NCBI GenBank assembly: GCA_013054445.1
Contig: JAAMPI010000042.1
Coordinates: forward strand, 1-64,000
Direction: 5' to 3'
Length of the DNA: 64,000 nt
Source of the DNA: Cudoniella acicularis
Taxonomy: Eukaryota; Ascomycota; Leotiomycetes; Helotiales; Helotiaceae
Both the position numbers and the translations under genes were made by a program. The notes below the pieces were generated by a model. It was not told where the DNA came from, made no database searches, and was given only the letters and a program-made list of their open reading frames with translations. Numbering within the stretch: the first letter of the stretch is position 1; each line of letters starts with the position of its first letter. Positions 10,766-23,000 of this stretch are shown one piece after another.

Positions 10766-12240
10766 TTAATACATACGTGCCACTAGTGCTCTCCATGGCA
10801 CTGGCACTTCGATCGTCTGTGCCACTTCTTGCTCTGGCGCATCTCCCTCTCGCACAGCACTCTTATGTTTTCGACCACGTTTCCTCTTGCCCGTTATGAC
10901 CTCTTTCGCAGCATGTGCCACTTCTGGCTCCGCCTCCGCCTCTGGCTCATCTGCCTCTAACGTAGCGCTCTTACGCTTTCGACTACGTTTTCCCTTCCCT
11001 TTCATAGCATCTTTCGTAGTACGCGTTGCTCGTGCTCCTCGATGTCCTCATAACTCATCACCTTCGCCTTCCCCTTCCCTAGTACGACTGACTTAGTTGA
11101 TCGGCGAACTTTGGCTTCGTTGTTCATTTTCATTAAGAGTTGATTTCGTTTATCGAGGAGGGCATAATAGGCAATAGATCTTTGGCCGGCATTAGTAAGC
11201 TTTTGCACACGCCTCTGTAGCCGCTGTATGCTTGTCTTGTTAAGTGTATAGGCATCCTGTTTAATTAGGTTATACAGCGACATAAAAGCCTCTACTAATA
11301 CTAGCGTCACAGGTGTTTATGATAATTCATCTTACTAACAAGAACCTACCTTTATCTTATTAGCTCTCGTGACAGTTGATTTAGCAGGGGGCTTCGGCGT
11401 CTTTCTAAGTACTCTGTCAGGGTTAAGCGGAAACAAACTACTCGTAGCCTACGTAGTAGTGATATTTCTTTTTATAAACGCCTTTTCCCTTATAGGGCTA
11501 TATAGAGAGGTGAAATGTTCCTTGCTAACTGTGTTTATACCTCCTTAATATAGTCGATTAACCTAGTGTCACAGACCTGGTTTAACGCACAGTCCTGCGA
11601 CTAAGGAGACTCAGACAGTGTGGCGCTATATGCGACAGGAGGCTGCGACGCAGCCCCTGACCCCTTATCACGTGCCCTCGCTTGCCAGCACTCACCTCCT
11701 GTATATAAGGCCCCTTCGGGGCCACCTCCTCCTTCTTCTCTCCTTAGCTTAGTTTCTTCGTAATATCAGCACCTTCTTGCAAATACGTCCCACGTGACGT
11801 CAGGGCCTTCGTGCCTTTGCAGAGCTGTAACAGATACTAAAAGCAAGGGACGGTAGATACTTGATTCGCACAGGATTCCCGAGATCAGCCATTAGTTTCA
11901 AATACTTTTCAAGGGCTTTCTCCTCCGACGGAGTGAGATATTGTTGGCCTTGGGCCTTCTCTTCTTTTGAGCGTCGCCCATGATTTCGATAGTAAAGGGT
12001 AGTCAGAGGAACTCCACTGCGTTTTGATCTGGCATCGTATGTTTGAGGCTCTCCTGGCAGGGAGGCCTCTGCAAGGGCTTTACTGGCGCGGTCGCTCATA
12101 AAGCATAATCTCCGTACCTTACTTGGAGATGGGGATGGGGATTGGAACGGCTGAGTGGCAGCTCTGCGCAGAACTTGACACGTGGCTGCTGTGGAAACTT
12201 CTAGAGGAACGCCACATTGCGCCACAAGTTCACGTGACAT
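10766..12240 (-). pseudogene. Broken pogo/Fot1-type transposase
   Basis: The 5' part (12240-11800) encodes 146 residues resembling the paired HTH (Psq/CENP-B type) N terminus of fungal pogo/Fot1 transposases: SDRASKALAEA, GVPLTTLYYRNHGRRSKEE and LTPSEEKALEKYL. The 3' part carries the family C terminus: SKEHFTSLYSP, LFPLNPDRVLRKTPKPP, KVRRSTKSVVLGKGKAKVMS and a Lys/Arg-rich tail ending VARMY. Between them the DDE catalytic core is missing and about 230 bases of unrelated sequence sit instead. In-frame stops at 11563-11565 (where the family has Gln), 11545-11547 and 11449-11451, plus a one-base deletion near 11030, confirm loss of function. Homology is from recalled family sequences. Confidence 0.85.
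11567..11800. mobile_element. Possible solo-LTR-like insertion inside the transposase relic
   Basis: The block replaces the missing middle of the transposase. It starts TGTCACAGACC directly where homology stops and contains a TATATAAGG box (11702-11710) overlapping a GC hairpin (GGCCCC-TTC-GGGGCC). It continues with a CT-rich tract and ends near CACGTGACGTCA. Length and a TATA box fit a solo LTR, but no 5-base target duplication is visible. It may instead be filler from a deletion. Confidence 0.3.
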
Positions 12241-12676
12241 TTAAAAAGTGTGTTAAAAATACGACAAGCGTGGGTGTGAATACACAGGCAATAAATCCTT
12301 CCTCGCTTATTAAGATGCTTGGCATTTTGTGTACCTCCCCACCTTTGTCCGGATAAATCCGGCAAGCAGATTTCTTTATACTTTTTATTTTCAAACTTTG
12401 AAGTTATAATTGAACTCAATAGAAGATCTATGCCATGGCCCCGAATTTCGGGGACAGATCAATAATTATAATAAAACAGGGGGTAATAGCTACAACAGCT
12501 TTTGATGCTCTTAACAGGATGATCAACAGTAGAGCCAAATTGTAATATTTTTCTAATTGCAAGTTAAGCCCTTATATAGAAATAGCTAAAGAACAATAGC
12601 AAATTGATTATAACTTTATATATTTGTGTGGTGGGGATTTAAGAACCCCAAACTATGAAGTCTCCGGCACGCAGGG
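12241..12676. other. AT-rich DNA upstream of the transposase relic
   Basis: Presumed 5' region of the decayed pogo element, strongly AT-rich from about 12.36 kb. It contains a short palindrome (CCCCGAA-T-TTCGGGG at 12439-12453) and no gene. Confidence 0.4.
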
Positions 12677-12703
12677 TTTTCCGGCGTGCAGGGATGGACG
12701 TTA
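12677..12703 (-). repeat. TIR-like 27-mer, right copy
   Basis: Inverted copy of the 6393-6419 sequence, two bases different. Just inward, at 12664-12676, there is a partial second copy (CCGGCACGCAGGG). It lies about 440 bases upstream of the transposase start, a plausible position for the 5' terminal repeat of that element. Confidence 0.55.
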
Positions 12704-15700
12704 TTAAGATATTGTTACTCGTCACCGGTGCGTACTCGTGTCTGATGAATCCACATGTGCATCCCCTGATGTCTTGGGAATAAAAATAAATAGACATCCC
12801 CCCAAACTTGAGTGTTGTCGGGGACCCGGGGCACAGTAAGAGACCCCCTCAATAAATGGAACTTCTCGTGATGGCTTCCGGTGATGGCTGATTCTTCGAG
12901 CCAAGGGCGTCCATCACCACCTCGGAGGCGCCAAAGGGATCTGCAGAATCATCCATTTCAAGCTGGCGACTGGCGACTCACATCACAGGCAAAGCAGACC
13001 CACGCAGCAGTTTATCATCACTTTGGAGTTGGAGCCCCGTCGAGTAAGAGAAACCCCCACGAAGCGCAGGTCATGCCATGCAATGCATATTTCGCAGCTC
13101 CTGTCGCGGAGACGCCTTCTATTGCCTATCCTTTTTTCATACCCTCGGGTGTCTGGGCTGGGAGGCAGAACCTTGGTCATGATTCACGATAGTTCCGAGT
13201 CCAAAAGACAGTTACTTGGAGCACGGTATTTCGTATACTACTGTACGTAACCTGGAATCGCTTACTGTTATGACTGTACAGCAAGGTGCTCTGTATACGG
13301 TCCAGTAGAGCAGTGTAGACTCGTCCCAAGGAAGGAATAGGCTCGCCAGCGCCCCTTTTTCGGTGCCCCTGGGCAAATTGAACAATTTTGGATGAATCAG
13401 CTGTTGCTCTGCCGGTGTTGGACCTAATGAAGTCTTTATCCCACTTTATGCACATGTCTCTATGCATGTTGTTGGCTGTGCCTTTGTACCTGAATCTCTG
13501 TAGAAGTCAAAATGAGCGCAGCACCGCAGCACCGCAGCACCGCAGTACCGCAGATCGGCGTGACCCAGCAGACTTTCATCCAGCAGAGCGTTTGCCGGGA
13601 ACTCGTGGGACTCTGTCACTTTGTGAGACGTTTGTAATTTTGGCTGCATCAGCATTGCATGGAGTCATGGACGTGGAAAGTGGGAAACGCGCATCTGCAG
13701 TTTCCTTCCAGCGGCAGCCGGCCAGCCGAAGAACCCCGGGGCCCCTACCGTGGTGACCGTACTTTCTTGGCGTTGTGGGCTTGGGCTTGATACAGCGAGG
13801 CATTGACGGCAGCACAGCATCGCCAGCCACAACATAGCAGACACACAAAGTGTGGCCACCCGGCGACTTCGCAACAACTACTGTACACGCGCAGATCGGC
13901 AGTGCGGTATCTCGCTGCCTCGAGTCCAGCACGCTGCACGCGTGGAGGCGAACCGTCAGTCTTTGTCTGCCTTGGATCCATCACGAGATGTGATTCATCT
14001 CGAATAGCTACCCTGTATTGGTGTTGGGTTGGATGAGTCCATGATAATGTGAGTCCAGACTGCGGATTCTCCCCACTCGTAACTGGATAGCACAGTAGGA
14101 ACAGGTGACTGGCAAAAGGCCTGCGCTATATCAATCAAGCATAGTTTCAACCCAAGTTCGGACGAAGAACTGAACCCTAAGCCGTCCGCTAGTTCTCAAG
14201 CTGCGGCCCGAGTGGGAAAGGTCTGGCTAACCTCAAATGCAACGATGTCTATTTGTTGGAAGTACTGAGGCAATGATGTGTCTCCATTCCGATGTCAGTG
14301 CACCTGCTTCATATGGAGAACTGCAGAGGCGAAGGAGACCGCATCGTCGATCGGCCCCTATTCCTGATAGAACTACAATTTTCTAGCGGCAAGGAACATC
14401 GAATGTCAAGGTTTTTTAAACCCCAAAATCTCGATAGACGAGCCAACCGGAAAATTCCTTTCAATCCCTTCAGTTTCGATCCTTCGGGAAGCCAGTTCAT
14501 GTTCTCCAATGGCCGTGAATGATGAAAAGAAAATCTGCTGGCTTTGTGGTGGCACTCCACTCATTGATCATTATCCAGCCATCAGCCCAGAACAACGCTT
14601 CATAATCCTCGGACTGGGAAGCAGATTTGCGGCCTGATCTCGGTGATTCGGTATCCTTTTTTCCATGGCATCCACTTCACGCTTCCAGATTCCAGATTAC
14701 TGTACATGTACATTACTTGTACAACCGAAAAACATTCGGACAGCCTGAACTGAACTCCTCAATGCAGGCTTCTGCAAACACTTCCACTCTGCATCGCGAA
14801 ATCCACATGTAGTCCCGTAGAGGTGGGATTTTCAATGCGAGGGTATTATTCTTAGTCCCACGATCCGGAATAATGGAGTTTTTTACAGGTTAACAAGATA
14901 TCGTCACATGGGATTTTGGATTTTGTCAGATCCTTCCATCATCTTGCATTCTCACCCCCTCCTCTCTCACTCCACTCCCCCTCTTTCACTCCCAACGGGC
15001 CAAGATCAAGAAGCCCAACGTTTACAGACTCTACCAGCTTCCCGAATGGCCGCGGCCCGCGCAACGTGTGTGGGACAGAGAGGCGCACTCCTCGAGAAAC
15101 ACTCCCAATGACAACTCACGTTTCTGCAGAGTAAAGTGACTGATATTTATTTCCCGATCGTAGCCGCGTTCAAAATGGGACGGTTAACTTACTCGGCAGC
15201 TCCTGCCCACCAGGCCACCTTCTCCAAACTCTCAAGTAAAAGGCCGAAAGTGGAAGTTATCTAATTATTGGAATAGCCTGGTGGTGATTGGGTTGGTTGT
15301 GCCGTGGAAGAGCGCGTAGGCACGATTATGCAGAAGTGGTGACACACTTGATGAAGCGGGCAGCAGAATTAGGATATTCGTGCTCGAAACGAGGCGGAAT
15401 GGACTACGCCACGAGAGTACAGAGCGGGATAAAGATGCCGGGAGAGAGTTTTTTACCGGATACCGAAGATTGAGAGAGATTTATTTTTGTGGCTTGCATT
15501 GTAAGTGCCATGTGGGAAGGAGGCACTCGTAGTACTGCGCCTCCCAAAAGAGGTGAGCTGAGGGGTCCCATCACGTGATAGTTCAGACTCGAAGTCGATC
15601 AAGAATAAGTTCCAGAAGAAGCTATGCTCAAATAAGATATTTTCGGGGTTGCAAAGTAGTTCCAAAAGCAATTTTAAAATATATCCTTTTTCTGACCTCT

Positions 15701-17238
15701 TCAAAAATATAGAAGCAGGTGACGTTCTTTATGAAAATTTACTAACCAGATTCGGACTTGCTTAACCGAGACAAAAGGGGGAGGAAGGAAGGACAACACT
15801 TCCAAATTATAAGACACCAAGTGGGTCTGAGATTAGGTTAACAAGATTAAAGGGAACATGGAACCTGGAAACTCTAGAGTTCTTGTAGCTAATTTGAAAC
15901 TCCACACGATGCAGCATGCGACATTCAGAATTCTTGTTTGTAGAAAATCAATACAGTGACTATCTTTGAGCACATAACGTAGATCAGAAATAAGGGATAA
16001 TATTAGTCTTGCTCCCAAGCTGTCCATTTGACAGTCAAGATAAATCATGAATATAGGAAGCCCAGGGGACTGCACATGTCTGAATCAGACCCAGTCATTA
16101 ATGGATGCTGAGCAACCCAATATTCTATTCAAGAAAATGGGACTGTAACTCAATTTGCAGCTTAGCCCTAACATGTAGCTTGGGCTAGGCTTGGAGAGCA
16201 GGAGGTCTTGTGCCCTAAGTCACGTTATTGCTTAGTTGTGTTGCGACCATTGGACGGACAGGTGAAATCATTTTGCAAAAATTCACCTCTTCCTCCTCCA
16301 CCCAAACACTTCCCACTATCTTTGTCAACATCAACATTGCCATCAACTTTCCTTCAAAACACCCTCAGTCTATCCAAATCTGACTGCGCACTTGCACCAT
16401 GGAGTTCTTTCCCTGTTCCTCGTTCTTTCAATGAGTTGCTAGGGTGGCGACGCAACAGGTCCACTCCATGACCACCTAGTGAGTTTTCACGGCACTCCAT
16501 CCTCTCCTCTCCCCCCCTGGGCACTTGCGTCGCCATGGGAGAGGGAGGTAAAAATGCATCGTAGTCTTCCTACGCAGCGCACGCTCTTTCTCTGTCTTGA
16601 TCAGAAATTGATGGATCCTGTCCTGGTATGTTCGTGCCCCTCAATGTCCTGTGCCGGCTCGTCCCCTTCTGTTCTCGCTTTTTAATGACACCAGCAGGAC
16701 AATGGCAGAACAATGGCAGCTAAAACTGACTAGGAATGGCAGATTTATCACTGGGAAGCACAAGAAACAAGCAACCACAAAGAAGTTCTGAATACTGTCG
16801 CTGCTTGGCGACCCTCAAGCCCTGCAATTCACATTATTCACTTGGATCGCAAGTCATTTGAAAGACGTCCAACTCAAAGACCTGGTAAGTCCTTTCTACC
16901 CTATCGCCGTTTCATGCGCGTCAAGTTTAAGAAGGTCTGAACTTCTAAATGCTTGTTACCGCCAAGTGTTAATCAACGGTGGAAAGCTTTCCCCTCTGTC
17001 AGTCTTTCTCTTACTGTTAAATATTCGCAGAGGGTTGCTTTGAGTAGTCTGAAGAGCGCGTAGTGCGATGGATGGAAAGAGCAACCTGGCAGCTTGAGAA
17101 GGTAGAGAAGATGAGCCAACAAACCTGAAGCAGGCCGAATCCTGGATCCAGCAATTTGCTCACTGCTTCCAACCTTCGCTGCCTAGAGTTAAGGAGGCCA
17201 CTAGAGATTACGGCCACATAAAACTCCACTTCGCCTCC
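12704..17238. other. Long gene-poor stretch
   Basis: About 4.5 kb with no recognisable gene on either strand. Frames are short and overlap on both strands without splice-consistent continuation. It contains an 8-base minisatellite at 13.5 kb and pyrimidine-rich segments near 14.95 and 16.3 kb. No RNA gene was recognised. Confidence 0.5.
13521..13553. repeat. 8-bp minisatellite (CACCGCAG)n
   Basis: Four tandem units of CACCGCAG, the last with one change (TACCGCAG), in noncoding DNA. Confidence 0.8.
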
Positions 17239-17502
17239 TCTTCCCCGCTTTCAAGTCTAACACGAAGTTTCCTAAGACTAAGTAATTGTTAATAGAGGAC
17301 TCTACTTCTAAAGGATCTAGTCCTAGACGAGTACAGAGAGAAATAATCAATTACTGCTTTGATCATCTCAGTATAATCAGAGTAGCGATCAACTCTTTCT
17401 CTCTGTACTCTTCCAGGGCCAGATCCTTTAGAAGTAGAGTTCTCTGTTGACGATTATTTACTCTTTGGGGTCTTCATGTTAGACTTGAAAATAGGGGAAA
17501 GA
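17239..17502. mobile_element. Imperfect foldback element, about 264 bp
   Basis: The sequence is an inverted repeat about its centre near 17370 with almost no loop. Matching segments include TTCAAGTCTAACA-GAAG at the outside, CTCTACTTCTAAAGGATCT in the middle and CAGAGAGAAA inside. Most differences between arms are C/T or G/A, the pattern left by repeat-induced point mutation. TA dinucleotides at 17279-17280 and 17459-17460 could mark an inner element inserted within a larger palindrome. No coding capacity. Confidence 0.65.
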
Positions 17503-18288
17503 CGACGGTTGCTTAAGAGTATCGAGAGGCACTGCAAAAACATTTATAGGAAGGCATGATACAAGCCAGAGAAAAGCCACCATCTCCTCTCATTAGCAAC
17601 GGCCGAGCAACGAGGATAGCGCAGTCAAAGCACCATACATCTTACCAGCGCAAACAGTTAAAGTAAATATTTACCACCTCTCAAACATGAAAAACAAAAC
17701 AACATGGGTTTGGGCGTAGCTGGTGCTGGTTCCGGTGCCTCCCTGAAAAGCGCGACCATGAATCCTACACAGTGTCAACGCCATACCCACAATAACCCAC
17801 ACGAGCACGTCAATTGTCGCCTTCTCATTCTGCCGTCACGACTCCGGACCCAATAACTCCAAGAAAACGGACATAGTCACATATAAAACATGAAAGAACA
17901 TGAGGGATACAAATGAGGAGATCAAAAACATGCTGGACTTCTGTGGTGTCTAAGAAAAGGTAAGTCATCCTTTATTTTCCCACTCATTGTCTCCGAAGCC
18001 GAAAGCTAACATTAGCCAATTTGACAGGCCTTCCATATTTATGTAGAAATTGATTTGCCTTCAAACAATTTCAACATCTTAATCCGTGAGAACAATTCCA
18101 AATCTCAATGATAGGTAATGTTGGTGCAAAGGGAGGTAGGTGACTTAATCCTTCAATGATCTCGTCACCCTTCCCGTTGTCAAAGGCTTTTAGATTTCGA
18201 TCATCAATTGGCATGTTGCTTGTGGCGTTTCGAGGCCAAAATACCTTCGTTCATGCAGTGAGGAGGTGTGATTTGATCCGCTCAGTGA
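17503..18288. other. Noncoding or degenerate DNA before the gene fragment
   Basis: No supported gene. It contains a degenerate direct duplication of about 50 bases (about 18131-18180 and 18261-18310, sharing GATCT-TCACCCTTC) that may belong to the decayed or unrecognised gene to the right. Confidence 0.35.
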
Positions 18289-18321
18289 TCTCATCACCCT
18301 TCTTTATCAGCTCTTCTTACA

Positions 18322-18776
18322 GCTGAGACTGCTAGATCTTTACCTCTTTTTCGACATGGCATCGCCAGGAACTTTCATGCAAAAGTGAAGGCAGATGCTA
18401 CAGGGACCTGCGTGAACTTTTTCGCCAACCTGGCCCGTCTTCGATTTATTGTGGACCACGATTTCCTTATGGCCATTGGCCCTCAACTAGGTAAGTTATC
18501 TCTGATCTGGGAACAATCCCCTAATTCCTCAAACAGCAGTACTAATTGTATGATCTTGATATAATAGATGACCGTGGCGTATACTGTGATACAACAATCG
18601 AAACCAAAGCCGAGAGTCCCTTGGCCAACAAAACAAATTGGAGAATTGTCACTACCGACATCCAAGAGTTTGTTGATAAGCTAGTGTCATCCCGAGCTGA
18701 AGGTGAAGTTGCATCCTTAATCACGACCTCTCCCCGGGTTTCCGATATCTCTGTCTGCTACTACATGTAAGCTCTT
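18322..18776 (+). CDS. Unrecognised gene fragment, two or more exons
   Basis: Two open segments join across a good intron (GTAAGT at 18491 to ATAG at 18564). They read ...GIARNFHAKVKADATG, CVNFFANLARLRFIVDHDF, LMAIGPQLDDRGVYCDTT, then NWRIVTTDIQEFVDKLVSSR and SDISVCYY before another GTAAG (18777). The amino-acid usage and the frame-preserving splice look protein-like. No ATG precedes it in frame; a CTTACAG acceptor just upstream (ending 18321) suggests an internal exon. Downstream splice joins soon meet stops. It may be a decayed lineage-specific gene; I do not recognise the family. The upstream and downstream ends given are only the clear part. Confidence 0.35.
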
Positions 18777-18779
18777 TAT

Positions 18780-20003
18780 GAACCTTTCCCCTGAGCTTAA
18801 GCAAAATATTCATTTACTCATGTTCGATAGAAGGCCCCTATGTGCTCACCAAACGAAGCCTTCACCACCCTCTATATTAGGTATCGCGCAAACCGACTCT
18901 CGTCAATCTATAAGGTACTTCTAGAGATCTTCTGGAAGCACCAAACGCCGAATTCCAGGTAAGCAAGTGCTTAAACTTCTATTAAACAGCGTCCCAAAGT
19001 TTCTAACCCTCGCCTTCTATGATAGCCATTGCTGGACAGATGAGTCTTGATTTACGGAATCTTGCAGACACTTGCATCTGTCTCCATGGATACCCCGAAC
19101 CTCCGATATAAAAAAAAAAAAGGTGTCGTATCGTCTCAGCTCTCGACTTCGGGGTGACTCCGCCATGGAAGGGAGCAAATCAAAATATCGATGAGGCAAA
19201 TCATGTCAATAGCTATTGCTGGACAGTGCTGAGGCTCCTGTTTCAGTTCAACGGATCAAGCCTCTCGCCGTTAGCAACAATAGATCTAACGCGCCTTCAT
19301 TTCCCGAGGGCGAAGCCTTCATCCTTAGTTCAATCGCTTACGGTGGCATCCTCAGTCAGATCTCCCACCTTGAGATGTTACCCTGTATTATTTCCAAAAA
19401 GTTGCCCAAGGGATAGGTGGAGAAGAATACAAGACATCGTTGAGCATCCAATTTTGGGTTCCTGCTTCCGTTTCCTGCATGTTTCTGGTGATACTATTTT
19501 GAGATTTGCAAATGTGCTTGAAGAACTGAGTAATAAGTTTTCATTCTGGTAGACTTACCCGAGAGATTGACCTTTAAGATTCCATTACAACCTGTCGCAG
19601 TAAAAACACATCACGAGAGAGAAAAGGCACAAACGCAGCAGCCGTAATATTCATAATTACTCTCCTACCCCGCCCTACGTTTTCCATCCAACCCCATCCT
19701 GCCCGCTACTAAGTATTGCAGCACACACCCTATTCTAAAAACCCAAAAGATCATTTCAGAATATCCCAAACGCAACCCGTTAAAAAGATATGCAAACCCC
19801 CTTATTCAAACAGTGACAAGAACGAATAAACAAAACTGGTTGTAAAAAGAGCCCAAGTCCATGCGCCAATGCTATGCAGAAATCTCTTTTCTGTGATGTG
19901 CAGCCCGCCCAGCGCCAATCGCAACAATGAATTGCCGAAAATGTTTTGTGCTGACCAAAAAATGAATACCCTCTCGACAGGAGGCGGATTTTAGCGGCGG
20001 CGT
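18780..20003. other. Possible decayed 3' exons, then intergenic
   Basis: Short potential exons (for example 18837-18890) follow the fragment, but frames break repeatedly. A short motif, ATTGCTGGACAG, occurs at 19026 and again at 19216. A 132-codon frame at 19154-19552 has no recognisable content. Nearer 20 kb is the 3' flank of the DUF1765 gene. Confidence 0.35.
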
Positions 20004-23000
20004 TCACCCTAACCTCCTAAACCCCTCGACCCCTAAGGTGGGAACCTCAACCCACCTTAGCGCAGGCACACCCTCTGACCTGCGTCTTTCCACAAAATTA
20101 TTGCATTCGTTTATAACAAGAGACCATTCAGCCAATGCCCTACCCGCATATTTGGCTCTCGCGACCCTATCCGCTCTCCGCGTACCACCTTCATCAACAG
20201 CCCCAGGGTCTTTAGCTGTCACTTCGCGACTGATACCCGGCACCTTCGCTCCCAGCCAAGCTTGCGCCGCAGCAGGCAACCTAGGTGGTGAAAGGCGTCT
20301 TTCAGTGCCAACATTGAACCCCACACCACCTCGCATTCCAGATCCGTTTCCATTGGATATGGTTTGCCCTTGAGGCTTTTCAAAATGCTGACTCCACTCT
20401 AGACTGAACTTGAAGCTAAATGCCCGGTGAGTGCTTGTGGCAGGTGGTGTTTCGCTGTCCGAGCTTGAAAGCTTTGATTGATGCTGAGGTCTGGCACGTG
20501 CGAGCGCTGTTTCGCGGCGAGCCTCCTCAAGTGTCTGTGATTTTGTAGGCGAGGGACCCCGATTACTGGTTGGCGAGGAAGAATCGGCTACGGAGAACGT
20601 AGAAGGAAGCATTTTGCCCATGAAGGTCCATCGTTTTTTTGTTAGACGTATTTGGCGGCGAGTCTGCTGTCAATTTCGGATTTGAAGAATCAGCGGTGTC
20701 GAGTTTAGAGAGATTAGCAAGTGACGAATGTCGTTTGTAGGCTGTAGGTTGGGTGGTGCCAGATACGGTATTTGATGGCACAATACCATCAAAGCCAAGA
20801 AAGAGGCTGGCAGCAGGTGACTGATTGTCATTACGAATGATTAAAAGCCGTCGACCTGGAGCAGGATGACATGGTGCTGTTGATGGCGGAAGAGTTTTTG
20901 ATTTTTCGGCAGCTTTCTTCAAATAGAGGTAATGGCTCCAGGCAGTCTTAACGCGTGTCGATACTACCGAGAAGATTTTACTTTATCGTGTTAGCATTGG
21001 ACAAAAAGTTCAAAGCCAAGAACTTACGTATCAAGATCAGTGGCTTCTCCATCATCTCGACAAAGCCGCCAACATAACAATCTCATGTAATATGCCCGAA
21101 CCATTGGGCACCAGTGATTGAAAAAACGATCGAATGTGTCTTCTGACACTAGCCATTCCATACACATTATTTCCTTGCGGCGATCATCACTTGCAATGAC
21201 GTTCCAAGCACCAAATAGAAACGCGAAAAGTCGAATCTCAGACATGCTGTTCTCACTTTCAAGCATCTTCTTGCAGACATCTAACCAGAAGTACCAATCA
21301 ATAAAGTCGGATTCGTAGGCGTTAGCATGGTGAAATCGAACAAATATTGTCAATGCTTCCTCCATGAAATCGCACAAAACAAAACAACCGTTGTGATCGA
21401 AAAGCGATGTTCTTCGAGCCGCAGCTTGCATCATTTTGCCAAAGGCTTCAGCAAATGTAATCCGAGCGAACTCATAGTCCGAGGGTCTTTCTGAGATGAA
21501 GTCTCGTAAGAGCATGATCAACCGATTTTCGGCCATCGGTCTTGCGGTGTTACTGGAAGGAAGTGGAAGGGCCGCTGCACTCGCATCCGCCCCAGCAAGC
21601 ATATCATCAAATGTGACTGGAAGAGGTTCTGGTGCTGGCTGCCGATGTATGGTGGCATCTAAAGCTGTCAATATTTGTGCTTGAACGAGTAAGAAGCCTA
21701 TTAAAAGTTAGCATATCATTTCTTTATATACCGTGGGAGGGGAGCCTACCTGGCGCGCGAGCTTTCGCAGTGAGAGGAAGCTCCGAAGGCATAAATTCCT
21801 CAGCCAGAACATGGTAATATTTTGCAAACACGAAGAATAAATCACTGTCCCGTCCACACCACCTGGCAACCCAAGGCCCATACCAAGGAATTTTTCCTAC
21901 CATAATAGGCAGAAGAGGGTTTTGGCGTAATTGCGATGCCATTGATTTCACAGACGACCATCCCAAACCATGAATGTGGCCCGGAAAGGGGGCCACCACC
22001 TCATCCATATCAATTTTATTCAGACGCCTAGGCATTCCAAGCTCGTCTGCCACCCGGCGAAGGATATCGGTTTGCAATTTCCATACTCTAACCAAGACCT
22101 CGGCAACGCCAGGCACGAAAAAGAAAGCGTATGCAGCCGCCTTCCCACAAAAAGTCACAAGGCTTGCCGGCGCATGTCTCAAAGACATTTTATCCACAAC
22201 AAAGCTCATCTGAGAAAGTAAATTCTGGATAAACAAGTTCCGCGCATTGTGGTAAACAGATTCGGTCATGAATTGAGAGACTGAGGAATTGAGAGAGCCC
22301 GAGGATTTTTGTTTTGCCACGGGCCGTGTCTCTGGAGATCGATTTGGAGAGCGTTCTGAGAGAGGAGCAAATTGGGAGGGTGACAATCTCCATTCCGGCC
22401 GGGTCATAATCGCGTAGCACGCGTCGAGTAATATGGGACGGTCCACGCCACTAACGGTCTGATTCTGCCTCCCATCGAGCACCTCTAAAAGTCCTGTCCA
22501 CCACTTATTCAATATGGTAATTCGTCGATCAAGATCTTCAGGACGCAGATTTTTATTCGACGGGTGTGATGCGTGATTTCGAAGAAATGGTAGAAGGGAT
22601 GCCCGGACCACATTCGTTTTCAAGGACCATGTCTTTGCCTGGAATTTTTGAAAGTCATTTTCGATTGAGCGGAATGCTGACCACAATTCGTCTCGGCGTT
22701 TAGGAGCATCACCACCGAGATTTTGAAGCTTTTCGAGAGAAGGGGCTTGAGGAATTGGGGGAACTTTATCTGTTGATGTCCTTGGCGTGGACCGGTTGTC
22801 CATAGAACTGCTTGGAAGGCTGCTCGTTGAGGAGTTGGTAGAGTTGAAATTAGTGAGGTTCATGAATACGCTCTGCGGTCTCTGCTTCATCTTCATCAAT
22901 GTGGAACTGTTTTTCAAGGAAGGGATGGAGAGAGTCTCTGAGGTTTTGGAGCGGCGGGATTTGTCGAGCTTAGGCGCGAGTACAATAGACCGACGACGGG

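Noticed and set aside
19154..19552. 132-codon plus-strand frame near the orphan fragment
   Set aside because: No recognisable motif, no clear ATG context or splice link; kept only as part of possibly decayed DNA.
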